Position numbers and translations under genes: made by a program
Shown: positions 6,449 to 13,733 of the stretch, piece after piece
How positions within the stretch are numbered: position 1 is the stretch's first letter
Layout: each line of letters begins with the position of its first letter
Source: Akkermansiaceae bacterium
Lineage (GTDB): Bacteria; Verrucomicrobiota; Verrucomicrobiia; Verrucomicrobiales; Akkermansiaceae
Assembly: GCA_028293225.1 (NCBI GenBank)
Contig: JAQGPE010000238.1
Span: 1 to 14,927, forward strand
Reading direction: 5' to 3'
DNA: 14,927 bases
Notes under the pieces: model-generated
Database searches by the model: none
Told to the model about the DNA's origin: nothing
What the model saw: only the letters and a program-made list of their open reading frames with translations

Positions 6449-9196
6449 TCAAGGAATCGTCACCCGGTAGTAGGCGGCTCGCTCGGCGGCGATGTCGACG
6501 TCGATGAAGACCTCCGTGTCCGTTGTGTCCGCAGTGACCCGCTTGACCTCCGACCAGCTCATCAGCAGGGCGCTCTTCTGGACGGCGTAGACCTGGCCGA
6601 TCTTGCTCTTCCAGCGCAGGTGGACCTTGCCGTTGGCCAGTTCGAACTGCTCCAACTTGAGGTCCTCTTCAGGCGGAGTGATCGCGAAGAACGACCGGTT
6701 CGAGACCTCCGTGTAGGAGTCGTTGGTAAACATCGCCACGAAGTAACGGCCGGGCGGCAGGGCCGGCAGGTCGAAGGTCACACTGCCACTGGTGGCGCCA
6801 TTGAAGTAGAGGTAGCCCGAAAGCACATCCACGCCCGGAGTCTCGCCTTCCTTGAAGAGGCCGATGTAGTCTTTCGGAATGCCGGGGCCGCTGGAGAAAT
6901 TGACGGTGAACTTGCCGCCGGCCGCGATCTCGGTCCCATCGACCGTGACGGTGGAGATCAGCTGGCCGACCGAAAAGCGGACACGATCACTGATTTCGAG
7001 GTAGCCGTCGTTCGGCATGTAGACCGCATAGTAGTAGCCCTTCGGCAGGCCGGCGAAATTCAGCGTGCCGCTGGTGCCGCCGGCGTAGCTCCACTTCAGC
7101 GATGGAGTGGTGCTGCCGGGATTCTGGCCGACCTGGTAGATGGCGATCCAGTCTTTCGCCGCGCCGGGAGCGTTGCTGAAGCCGATCGCGACGGTGTCAC
7201 CTTCGTCGTAGGTGGTCTTGGACGGAACGAGAGCCGGAACCGGCCCGACGAAGAACGGCACGCGCGGAGCGATCTCGGTGTAGCCGTCGTTGGTCAGGAA
7301 GGCCGCATACCACTCTCCGGCGACGAGATCGTCGGTGAACTTGATGCTGCCGTTGGTGATGCCCGTGGCGCCCTTGGTCCGGGTGCCGTTGACGTATTCC
7401 CAGGCGGTGGAGGCGGGGCTGCCGGGGGTCTGGGCTTTCTGATAGATGCCGATCCAGTCGCTGGCCAGGCCCGGACCGTTCTCGAAGTTGACCGTGAAGT
7501 CCTCCTTCGGCGCGTATACCTTCTTGGCCATGGTCAGCAGAGGAGCCGTGTAGACGCTGCCCGTCACGGTGAACTGGACCACGTCGGACCAGGCCGACCA
7601 CATGGCGTTGGTATCACGGTGGCGGAGGCGTGCGTGGTAGATACCGTTCGGCAGGCCGTTTGCCGGGATGGCGTAGCGGAGGATGTCCACATTCGCGTGG
7701 ATGTCGACCGGCTCATACAGAGGAGCGCCGGTATCACCGTAGAGGTTCTCCTCGTCGCGGATCTTGTCGATCTTGAGGTTGGTGAAGGAGTCGTCGGCGG
7801 CGACCTGGAACCAGGTCGAGTTCATCGCTTCAGCCGTCGTGGTGGCGAAGGCGCCGCTGACCATCTCAGCCGGCAGGGTGACGGTGCCGGCAGGGGCGGC
7901 GGTGAAGGCCGGTTTGGCCGGGCCCGGCAGGCCGAGCTTGCGGTGGAAGCGGTCGATCTGGCGGCTGTTGTAGTTCCAGCGGGTGGCCTCGGGCAGGCGC
8001 ACGTTGGCCTCCGCGAAGCAGGTCACGTCCATGGTCCGCGCGGCGAGATCGAAGTCCATGATCTGCCAGGCCCAGTGGGCGACGGTCTTCTGGACGTCGT
8101 CGAAATCGTTTTCGTTCGACTGACCCCAGTACTGGTCCCAGGCCGTGCCGCCGGAGATGATGTGGTAAATCGGCCACTCGCGGGTTTGGCCGCGGGCGTA
8201 GAGGTGGTGGTGCGCCCCGATGTTCATCAGGTGCTTTTCCGTTTCCGCGAAGATCGGCATGATGTCCGAGCGGAACCAGCCGGAGATGTCGCCGACGTAT
8301 TGCTCCGCCTGGTAGGGGCGGTGGCAGACGCTGATGCACATGTCGGTGGTGGCGTCGGTTTTCAGCGCGTCGACGATCGAGCGCACCCAGCCCTTCTGCG
8401 TAGCGCCGGTGTGCTCGCTGCTGGTGTGGACGAAGGCGATGTTCGCCATCTTATAGGCATAGTAGATATCGCCTTCAGGCCCCGGAAGGTTGGCATAGCG
8501 GGTGTCTCCGTAGCGGAAAATCCGGCTGAACAGCGAGATCCCGGGAGAGCCGTAGGTCTCGTGGTTGCCGACCGTGGTCATGATCGGGATGTTCGGGGAA
8601 ATGAGGCCGCACTGCTTGAAGTGCAGGTGGCGGTAGTGCTCCAGCGTGCCGGTATCGACCTGGTCGCCGGGCATGAGGATGAAGTCGATGACTTCTTCGA
8701 TGGGCTTGCCGTAAGTGGACTCGACCTTGGCCTTGCAGCAGGCGATCAGCTTCTCGTAGCGGTTTTCGGCGATGATCTGGTTATCGCCGAGCACCAGCAC
8801 CTTGAGATTGCCGGTGTTCGTCCCGTCCGGTGGCGGGGTGCGGAAACGAAAGACATCCGATACGGTGGTGCCGTTACTGACCCGGTAGTAGTAGTAGGTG
8901 GACGGGGTCAGTCCGGTGATCCGGCCAAAGTGATAGTTGTAGTTGGTGCCCAGCACGTCGAGGCTGGTTGCCACCGAGTTGACGAGTTGATTGGCCGCCG
9001 TGCCCCACTCGATCAGGCCGGTCGGAGCGTTGTCCGTGAACCAGGAAACCCACATCGAGTCGGGGCGCGGCGTCTGGAGGTAGGGGCGGATGCCGGCGGG
9101 GATGCCGGCGTAGTCGGAGGGCAGGCCGAAGGACCGGGTGGTCGTGAAGGCCAGGGCGCCGAGGCCGGTGATGCGGAGGAAATCGGAACGATTCAT
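6449..9196 (-). CDS. Exported metallophosphoesterase with three tandem beta-sandwich repeats
   Basis: This is a 915-residue protein. The start at ATG 9196 (MNRSDFLRITGLGALAF) gives a signal sequence. The reading frame stays open upstream to 9595, but that part overlaps the sulfotransferase gene and does not look like protein. Residues about 30-120 are a fibronectin-III-like domain as in purple acid phosphatases (PYLQTPRPDSMWVSWFT; GLTPSTYYYYRV). About 130-350 is a calcineurin-like phosphoesterase core: LGDNQ (D138), PGDQV (D178), GNHE (N211, H212), CHRP (H292) and GAHHH (327-331). It should bind two metals and hydrolyse phosphoesters outside the cytoplasm. Motif I is GDNQ, not GDxH. Three repeats follow (about 559-650, 658-745, 753-838). 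Each has a PG...DWIGIY-type block and NDGYxEI, resembling SKICH/Ig-like sandwiches. The end (about 845-915) is a YAVQKS...YYRV module frequent in verrucomicrobial exported proteins. Substrate unknown. Confidence 0.83.
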   Translation of the reverse strand: MNRSDFLRITGLGALAFTTTRSFGLPSDYAGIPAGIRPYLQTPRPDSMWVSWFTDNAPTGLIEWGTAANQLVNSVATSLDVLGTNYNYHFGRITGLTPSTYYYYRVSNGTTVSDVFRFRTPPPDGTNTGNLKVLVLGDNQIIAENRYEKLIACCKAKVESTYGKPIEEVIDFILMPGDQVDTGTLEHYRHLHFKQCGLISPNIPIMTTVGNHETYGSPGISLFSRIFRYGDTRYANLPGPEGDIYYAYKMANIAFVHTSSEHTGATQKGWVRSIVDALKTDATTDMCISVCHRPYQAEQYVGDISGWFRSDIMPIFAETEKHLMNIGAHHHLYARGQTREWPIYHIISGGTAWDQYWGQSNENDFDDVQKTVAHWAWQIMDFDLAARTMDVTCFAEANVRLPEATRWNYNSRQIDRFHRKLGLPGPAKPAFTAAPAGTVTLPAEMVSGAFATTTAEAMNSTWFQVAADDSFTNLKIDKIRDEENLYGDTGAPLYEPVDIHANVDILRYAIPANGLPNGIYHARLRHRDTNAMWSAWSDVVQFTVTGSVYTAPLLTMAKKVYAPKEDFTVNFENGPGLASDWIGIYQKAQTPGSPASTAWEYVNGTRTKGATGITNGSIKFTDDLVAGEWYAAFLTNDGYTEIAPRVPFFVGPVPALVPSKTTYDEGDTVAIGFSNAPGAAKDWIAIYQVGQNPGSTTPSLKWSYAGGTSGTLNFAGLPKGYYYAVYMPNDGYLEISDRVRFSVGQLISTVTVDGTEIAAGGKFTVNFSSGPGIPKDYIGLFKEGETPGVDVLSGYLYFNGATSGSVTFDLPALPPGRYFVAMFTNDSYTEVSNRSFFAITPPEEDLKLEQFELANGKVHLRWKSKIGQVYAVQKSALLMSWSEVKRVTADTTDTEVFIDVDIAAERAAYYRVTIP

Positions 9197-9288
9197 CAGA
9201 GGCGCAGAATATCCGGTGGCCCGATTTCCGGCCCAGAGAGGAAAGCGCCGGACGGGATGGCAATATCGTCCGCAAATGTGACCGTCCG

Positions 9289-10713
9289 TTACAAAGCGTA
9301 GCCGAACGCCTCCATCGTCGGGCGCAGGACGCCGTGATGAGGCTCGATCCACTCCGCATAGTGCCGCCAGCGGCCCACCGAGCGGCTGTGAACCGGCTCG
9401 CGCACGTCGCCGTAGGTGGGTGTGCGGGCAATCAGTCGCTCCGGCTGCTGGTGATGCTGGAACATTTCCGGGACCGGCTGGAGATCGAGGAACGCGCAGA
9501 GCCTTCTGATCTCGGCATCCGGGGTTTTGACCAATTCCTCGTAGCGGCATTCCGACCAGGAGGAGGGGTCCTGCATGTCCCTCAGATGCAGCCAATGGCG
9601 CATCGTCTCCGCATAGTACTTCGCACTGTCCTCCAGGCTGATGGCGGCGGCGCTGCTCCAGTTCAGCGGTACGATGGTAAAGAAGAAGCTGACGAGAACG
9701 TCACGCGGATCCCGCAAGGGCATCAGAACCCGGCTGCCGGGAAAGAGCCGGAGCGGCAGGGGCAGATCGGCGGTGAGGAGCGGCTCCTTTTCGACAATCC
9801 ATTTGCCCTCCAGGTCCTGCCCGGTGAACTCAGCGGTGGCGCGGAAATACTCGGCTCTACCGGCCTGCAATTCATCGCCGGTGAAGCCATCGATCTCCGC
9901 CAGCGCGGCTGATGGTGAGGCTGCGCCGAAGACGATATCGTCGCGGAACTGGCTCGCCAGGATTCCCGATTCATCGGTGCCGGTGCAACCGGGGTGGCAG
10001 CCCAGGATCTTCTCCACCAGAGTGGTGCCCGAACGGGGGAATCCCGCCATCAGGCAAACGGACGGCTCATTGCCAAGTTGGGGTTCTTCACGCCAGCGCC
10101 GCAGATGAGCGGGCTGGATGGAGTGGGTCAGCTCCCACTGGAAGTCCGCCATTCTGCGCCACTGGTCGCGGTGGGGTGCGGCGTCATTCCGAAGCGCCGC
10201 TTTGGCCTGTAGCAGCACCGCCATGGCCTCCGGGTAGCGCCCCATCCGGTCCAGGACCGCGGCCAATTCGTACTGCAGCCGCCAATCGTCGCCCGATCGA
10301 TGATCGCGCAACTGTCGCTCCAGAACGGTGGCCGCTTCCTCCAGCCGATTTTCTCGCCGCAGGATATGGCCTTCCAGACGGACCGCCCGGGCGACCGATG
10401 CAGCAAGGAGCGGCTCGATGGCCTCGCGCGCCTTGTTGAAATCACCGCATCGCTCCAGGATTTCCGCATGGACGAGCGACAGGCGCGGATCCTGCGGCAC
10501 CATCCTCCAGGCCTTGCCTGACAGCAGAGCCGCCTCCTGGAAGCGCCCCGAAGAATACAGCGAGTTCGCCGCACTCAGAAGCTGCACGGGTTCAAGCCCG
10601 GTTGCCGAAATGAGGGCCGGGATTAGTTGCAGGCCTTCACGGTATCGATAGGCCTGCCACAACGCATGGAACCGTTCCAGGGTCGTTTTGCTGGCGGAAG
10701 CCGGTTCGTGCAT
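9289..10713 (-). CDS. TPR-domain sulfotransferase
   Basis: This is a 474-residue protein with no signal peptide. Residues about 10-175 are TPR-like helices (for example SLYSSGRFQEAALLSGKAW; AAVLDRMGRYPEAMAVLLQA), which usually bind a protein partner. The sulfotransferase core occupies about 215-470. It has the 5'-phosphosulfate loop GFPRSGTTLVE (224-234) and the 3'-phosphate block LRDPRDVLVS (333-342), both characteristic of PAPS-dependent enzymes. Predicted reaction: transfer of sulfate from PAPS to a hydroxyl or amine of a glycan, protein or small molecule in the cytoplasm. ATG 10713 fits the repeat boundaries. There is no Shine-Dalgarno sequence; an 11-bp hairpin ends only 7 bases before the start codon. 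The gene sits 54 bp after the PEP-CTERM gene and 92 bp before the phosphoesterase, all in the same direction, so co-transcription is possible. No PAPS-synthesis genes are in view. Confidence 0.88.
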   Translation of the reverse strand: MHEPASASKTTLERFHALWQAYRYREGLQLIPALISATGLEPVQLLSAANSLYSSGRFQEAALLSGKAWRMVPQDPRLSLVHAEILERCGDFNKAREAIEPLLAASVARAVRLEGHILRRENRLEEAATVLERQLRDHRSGDDWRLQYELAAVLDRMGRYPEAMAVLLQAKAALRNDAAPHRDQWRRMADFQWELTHSIQPAHLRRWREEPQLGNEPSVCLMAGFPRSGTTLVEKILGCHPGCTGTDESGILASQFRDDIVFGAASPSAALAEIDGFTGDELQAGRAEYFRATAEFTGQDLEGKWIVEKEPLLTADLPLPLRLFPGSRVLMPLRDPRDVLVSFFFTIVPLNWSSAAAISLEDSAKYYAETMRHWLHLRDMQDPSSWSECRYEELVKTPDAEIRRLCAFLDLQPVPEMFQHHQQPERLIARTPTYGDVREPVHSRSVGRWRHYAEWIEPHHGVLRPTMEAFGYAL

Positions 10714-10720
10714 AGCGGGG

Positions 10721-10757
10721 AGAGAATCCGCCCGGAACTCGGACGAGCGGATTCTCT
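10721..10757 (-). terminator. Strong hairpin between PEP-CTERM gene and sulfotransferase start
   Basis: AGAGAATCCGC (10721-10731) and GCGGATTCTCT (10747-10757) form a perfect 11-bp stem with a 15-base loop that can pair further inside (CCG/CGG). On the minus strand it begins 10 bases after the PEP-CTERM stop and ends 7 bases before the sulfotransferase ATG. It is followed by CCCC and not by T residues. It may be a terminator or 3' stabiliser of the PEP-CTERM mRNA. In a readthrough transcript it would also fold over the ribosome landing site of the sulfotransferase. Confidence 0.6.
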
Positions 10758-10767
10758 TCGGAATGAC

Positions 10768-11457
10768 TTAGTTGCGGCGGCGGCGCATCGCAAGCGCTCC
10801 GAGGCCGGCGGCGCCGAGAAGCATGGAGGAAGCCTCCGGCACCTGGTCAAAGGTCAGGTTATCGACGGCGAAATAGCTGCTCGATCCGCTGGTGCGGGTC
10901 AGGCTCAGCGTCAGGGCTTCACCCAAGGCACCGGTGGCGGCGAAGTTCACGAGATCACGGCCGCCGGTGGTGCGGCTCCAGGTACCGCTGGAAATCGTGC
11001 CGCTGGTGGCTCCGGTAACCGTCCAGTTGACGGACAGACTGCCGCCGCCGGCCCACTCGTCGAACTCCGCAGAGCTGAGGACAACGGCCTGGCTGCCAGT
11101 GGGGGTAAGAGTGAGCGTTTGGGTGTTGCCGTTGGATTCCATCTGGATCACGTTGCCGCGACCGTTCCAGTTGGTGTATTGGTCCCAGCCTTGGCCGCCG
11201 GTGCCGACGTCCTGGAAGGTCAGCGAGATGTCGGGCGTGCCGATGACTCCTGTCAGACCCGGCGAAATCGCGTAGTAGCCATTTCCCGTGGTGGTCACGT
11301 TGCTGCCGAATCCGGCAACGGAGCTGATCGCGGTGTTGTCAGCCCACGGAGTGCCGTCGGCGGTGATGATCGTGGCAGCGCCAGCCTGGGCCGCGGCGAG
11401 AATCGTGGCGGCGCCGGCGCGGCGCAGCCAGAGGGAGGTATCGGTTTTCAGTTTCAT
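10768..11457 (-). CDS. PEP-CTERM sorting-domain exported protein
   Basis: This is a 229-residue protein with a signal peptide (MKLKTDTSLWLRRAGAATIL then AAAQAGA, cut near residue 27). The middle (30-200) is rich in Thr, Ser, Gly and Asn, has no cysteine, and looks like an extracellular beta-sandwich. It includes SSYFAVDNLTFDQ (193-205) just before the sorting signal, as is common in this class. The C-terminus has VPEAS (206-210), a short hydrophobic stretch and RRRR (225-228), matching the PEP-CTERM layout, with PEAS in place of the usual PEPS/PEPT. In known systems an exosortase recognises and cleaves this tail, and the proteins go to the surface or matrix. No exosortase gene lies in the window. 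The start at 11457 is supported by the signal peptide; no SD is seen. The molecular role is unknown. It is the first gene of the minus-strand run and divergent from the AraC-type regulator. Confidence 0.85.
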   Translation of the reverse strand: MKLKTDTSLWLRRAGAATILAAAQAGAATIITADGTPWADNTAISSVAGFGSNVTTTGNGYYAISPGLTGVIGTPDISLTFQDVGTGGQGWDQYTNWNGRGNVIQMESNGNTQTLTLTPTGSQAVVLSSAEFDEWAGGGSLSVNWTVTGATSGTISSGTWSRTTGGRDLVNFAATGALGEALTLSLTRTSGSSSYFAVDNLTFDQVPEASSMLLGAAGLGALAMRRRRN

Positions 11458-11475
11458 AGAGGTCGAACGGAGGGA

Positions 11476-11487
11476 CGCCAGATGGCG
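11476..11487. promoter_or_regulatory. Short dyad upstream of PEP-CTERM gene
   Basis: CGCCA-GA-TGGCG (11476-11487) is a 5-2-5 inverted repeat 18 bp upstream of the PEP-CTERM start, in what would be its leader or promoter. It could be an operator or chance in GC-rich DNA. Confidence 0.2.
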
Positions 11488-11564
11488 CTTTCACCCGCCA
11501 TTCTCCCCGGATTGCCCCCCGCCGGTATGCGCATTTTCGTCGACTCAGGTGGCGAATCAGAAAG

Positions 11565-11602
11565 CTCCTGTGACAGAGTTAGCCACGTGACCTCGTTAGG
11601 AG
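11565..11602. promoter_or_regulatory. Candidate operator: two direct repeats in the divergent intergenic region
   Basis: GTGACAGAGTTAG (11570-11582) and GTGACCTCGTTAG (11587-11599) agree at 10 of 13 positions and are spaced 17 bp start to start. They are framed by CTCCT (11565-11569) and AGGAG (11598-11602), with a CACGTG palindrome at 11584-11589. AraC-family proteins commonly bind paired direct half-sites of this kind. The repeats lie 108 bp before the PEP-CTERM start and 98 bp before the regulator start, so binding could control either direction. I see no clear -35/-10 pair in the remaining intergenic bases. Confidence 0.4.
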
Positions 11603-11700
11603 AGGGCAGATGGCAATTCCGGCGGCCAAGGTTTCAAAATCGACACTTACGCGAAGGTTGCTTGCCCCGGCGTGCAACAATTTCGACGATAAGCATTTGC

Positions 11701-12942
11701 ATGCCTGCTGGCTTCCAGTCCCCCCTCAATGTCGGCATCCGCTACCCCGTCTGGTCTTCCTATGGCCCCCGCGTGATGGAAGGCATCGTCGACTTCATGC
11801 GGGACCATGAAACGTGGCATCTGGTTACCGAGAACGATTCCTTCGGAGAAATGGAAGCCGTCCGGATCGACCAGGATTGGCTCGGCGACGGCGTGGTGCT
11901 CTTCCGTGCCACCGGGGAGGAACTCGACGCCTTCCGCAGGCGTGGAACCGCCGTGGTGCTGACGAGCACCGAGGGACCGGACGCCGGTTATCCGCGCGTG
12001 GTTCCGGACAATGCGAGGGTGGGGGAACTGGCTGCAGAGCACCTCGTGGGGTGCGCGGTCCCGCATTTCGCTTTTCTGGCCCGCGGTGAGACCGTTTATC
12101 TCCAGGACGAATATGCCCCCGGGTTGCGACGCTACGCCCGCGAGCGGCTGACAGGCTATCGCAACAAGCTGAGGGAGTTTTCCCGGGAGCCGGTGGTGCA
12201 CTACCTGCGCGGCCGGCCGCTGTGGAAGAAGGAGACGTGGCGGCAGGTGGAGATGGAGGTGATGGCGTTCCTCGATTCACTGCCAAAGCCCTGCGGCCTC
12301 TTCGTCGTCGACGATGCGCTCGGCGCCGTGGCGTTGCGCGCTGCCAAGAGGCTGGGGGTGGAAGTTCCGGCACAGCTCGCGGTCACGGGCTTCGGCGACG
12401 ATGCCTCCTACTGCTTCTCGGCTTTTCCAGCGCTCAGCACGATCGCCTATCCGGCCCGCGAGGTCGGCTACCGTGCCGCGGAGTTGCTTCGCAGCCAGAT
12501 GCTCGGCGAAAAAAGTCCGGCGACCGGCCGTCTGGAGATTGCTCCCGGAGCGATCGTCCCGCGGGAGTCCAGCGATATTCTGGCGATCGCCGATCCCGAG
12601 GTGCGCGACCTGATCCGCCACATTCGCCTGCAGGCTCCGCACGATCCCCTGCGCGTCTCGGAGTTGGCGGAGCGCAGCCGGCTCTCCCTGACCACGATCA
12701 AGGCACGGTTCTCCGCGGTGCTGGGTCATGGCCCGAAGCAGGAGATCCAGCGGGTGCGGTTGATGCACCTCCAGTCCCTTCTGGCGCAGCCGTCCCTGTC
12801 GCTGTCGGAAATCGCCAACCGCATGGGCTTCGGTTCCGCCCACGAGCTCAGCCGCTTTTTCGCCACCGAGACCGGGCAGCGCCCGAGCGAGTATCGCGAA
12901 AAAATGTTCAGAGCGAAAGCCGCGCCGATTTCTCCGTCCTGA
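11701..12942 (+). CDS. XylR-like AraC-family transcriptional regulator with periplasmic-binding-type sensor domain
   Basis: This is a 413-residue protein. The frame is open far upstream, but ATG 11701 (MPAGFQSPLNVGIRYPVWSS) matches where XylR-type proteins begin. Upstream ATGs (11482, 11528) would run through the operator-like repeats. Residues about 9-290 are a LacI/periplasmic-binding-like sensor domain (DWLGDGVV 59-66; VPDNARVGELAAEHL 101-115; FVVDDALGAVALRAAKRLGV; LAVTGFGDD 226-234; EVGYRAAELL 254-263). This is the arrangement of E. coli XylR, which binds D-xylose. Residues about 300-400 are two AraC helix-turn-helix motifs (VSELAERSRLSLTTIKARF 319-337; LSEIANRMGFGSAHELSRFF 368-387), ending RPSEYRE. 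It is cytoplasmic and probably activates transcription on binding a sugar or related ligand. It is divergent from the PEP-CTERM gene, which makes that operon and its own gene the likeliest targets. The ligand cannot be read from sequence. Confidence 0.85.
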   Translation: MPAGFQSPLNVGIRYPVWSSYGPRVMEGIVDFMRDHETWHLVTENDSFGEMEAVRIDQDWLGDGVVLFRATGEELDAFRRRGTAVVLTSTEGPDAGYPRVVPDNARVGELAAEHLVGCAVPHFAFLARGETVYLQDEYAPGLRRYARERLTGYRNKLREFSREPVVHYLRGRPLWKKETWRQVEMEVMAFLDSLPKPCGLFVVDDALGAVALRAAKRLGVEVPAQLAVTGFGDDASYCFSAFPALSTIAYPAREVGYRAAELLRSQMLGEKSPATGRLEIAPGAIVPRESSDILAIADPEVRDLIRHIRLQAPHDPLRVSELAERSRLSLTTIKARFSAVLGHGPKQEIQRVRLMHLQSLLAQPSLSLSEIANRMGFGSAHELSRFFATETGQRPSEYREKMFRAKAAPISPS

Positions 12943-12964
12943 GTGAGCGATCGCCTGCGAAGCT

Positions 12965-13228
12965 CTACTTCTTCATCGCCGTCTTGATGTGGTCCTCCAG
13001 GAACCCGGTCACGGCCGAAAGAGATTTGGTCCCGGAGCGCGGGGACTCGAAAATCGAACCATTTTCCGGTTCGGGCGAGTTGTCAGGGCCTGGTTCGATA
13101 AAGATCACCAGCCGGGGAAAGCGGCTTGACGCCCACAGCACCTCGCACTTGCCGACGAACTTTTTAACGACGGATTCGACCTCCGGCCGTTTGTCTTCGG
13201 GAATCGAGGTATTGAGCGTGATCTTCAT
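12965..13228 (-). CDS. Small hypothetical protein, 87 residues
   Basis: The protein starts MKITLNTSIPEDKRPEVES at ATG 13228. The frame is open to 13300 (24 more residues from another ATG), but that extension looks like random translation. It is soluble and charged, with a conserved-looking helix-strand start (VVKKFVGKCEVLWASSRFP), a central acidic and proline-rich stretch (EPGPDNSPEPENGS), and a basic helical tail (GFLEDHIKTAMKK). I do not recognise a family. There is no signal peptide or membrane segment, and no SD. It ends 22 bp from the convergent regulator stop. An intrinsic terminator of the preceding minus-strand gene lies upstream at 13334-13372, so it needs its own promoter within about 100 bp, and I could not identify one. 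Confidence 0.5.
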   Translation of the reverse strand: MKITLNTSIPEDKRPEVESVVKKFVGKCEVLWASSRFPRLVIFIEPGPDNSPEPENGSIFESPRSGTKSLSAVTGFLEDHIKTAMKK

Positions 13229-13333
13229 GAAATGCCGTCCGGGACCGCAGGGTGGCGATTGGGTCCGTTCCTGCCTCCGTAGACCTCCGACCGCACTCAT
13301 GCGAGTTAAATAGTTGCGAAAACGGCGCCCGGC

Positions 13334-13372
13334 AAAAACAGGGCCGGGAGGCGCCTTGCAGCGTCCCGGCCC
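13334..13372 (-). terminator. Intrinsic terminator of the KGG-motif gene
   Basis: On the minus strand GGGCCGGGA (complement of 13364-13372), a 14-base loop and TCCCGGCCC (complement of 13341-13349) form a perfect 9-bp stem. It is followed by TG and five T residues (complement of 13334-13338). This is the best canonical Rho-independent terminator in the window. It lies about 48 bp after the stop at 13420. Confidence 0.85.
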
Positions 13373-13419
13373 GTTGCTCCGCGCAAAATGCCACGGTCTC
13401 TTGAGGGGAAGACCTAGCT

Positions 13420-13662
13420 TCAGGATTTGGCGGCGTGAGCCTTGCCTCCCTTCCTGCCGCCTTTTTTCGCGGAAGCGGTGCTAACCTTGTGACCACGGCC
13501 GGAGCCGGATTTCTTCCCGCCTCCCGAGCTTTTGTTGACGTTGGCCCAGGCCCGGCGCTCGGCTTCATCCTTCGAGACGCCACGATCCTCGTAGCCCTCT
13601 TCGATGTGCTCGGCCTGTCGCTTCTGTCTGTCCGTGTAGCTGGATTTATCTCCTTTCGACAT
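13420..13662 (-). CDS. Small basic KGG-motif protein ('plasmid stabilization protein' annotation family)
   Basis: This is an 80-residue protein from ATG 13662, which has the clearest SD in the window (AAAGGAA, 5 bases before the ATG). The longer frame to 13719 is therefore rejected. It begins MSKGDKSSYTDRQKRQAEHI, followed by EEGYEDRGVSKDEAERRAWANVNK. It then has a low-complexity basic tail with GGGKKSGSGRG and GGRKGGKAHAAKS. The first half is a conserved helical region seen in small proteins widely labelled 'plasmid stabilization protein', with little experimental support for that name. The Lys/Gly-rich tail suggests nucleic-acid or polyanion binding, and similar KGG proteins are often linked to stress. 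It lies 71 bp after the iron-permease-type gene on the same strand and ends at a strong terminator, so the two may share a transcript. Confidence 0.8.
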   Translation of the reverse strand: MSKGDKSSYTDRQKRQAEHIEEGYEDRGVSKDEAERRAWANVNKSSGGGKKSGSGRGHKVSTASAKKGGRKGGKAHAAKS

Positions 13663-13733
13663 GGGATTCCTTTTGTGGGTTGCTGCCCTCGCGGGCATCG
13701 GATCCCTTTTCGCAGACAACGTGCCAGCCGGGC

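Noticed and set aside
6431..9301. 956-codon open frame on the plus strand opposite the phosphoesterase
   Set aside because: The translation is Val/Gly/Arg/Asp-rich with no domain logic. The opposite strand carries clear phosphoesterase motifs. Long antisense frames are expected in GC-rich coding DNA.
9197..9595. 133-codon N-terminal extension of the phosphoesterase
   Set aside because: It overlaps the 3' end of the sulfotransferase in another frame. A signal sequence begins at the ATG at 9196.
10627..11700. In-frame 358-codon upstream extension of the AraC-type regulator
   Set aside because: It lies antisense to the sulfotransferase start and the PEP-CTERM gene, has no domain, and crosses the candidate operator. 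Family length supports the ATG at 11701.
13420..13662. Reading the KGG-motif gene as evidence for a plasmid or mobile element
   Set aside because: The 'plasmid stabilization' label is a legacy annotation carried by chromosomal genes. No replication, partition, integrase or transposase gene and no terminal repeats were seen in the window.
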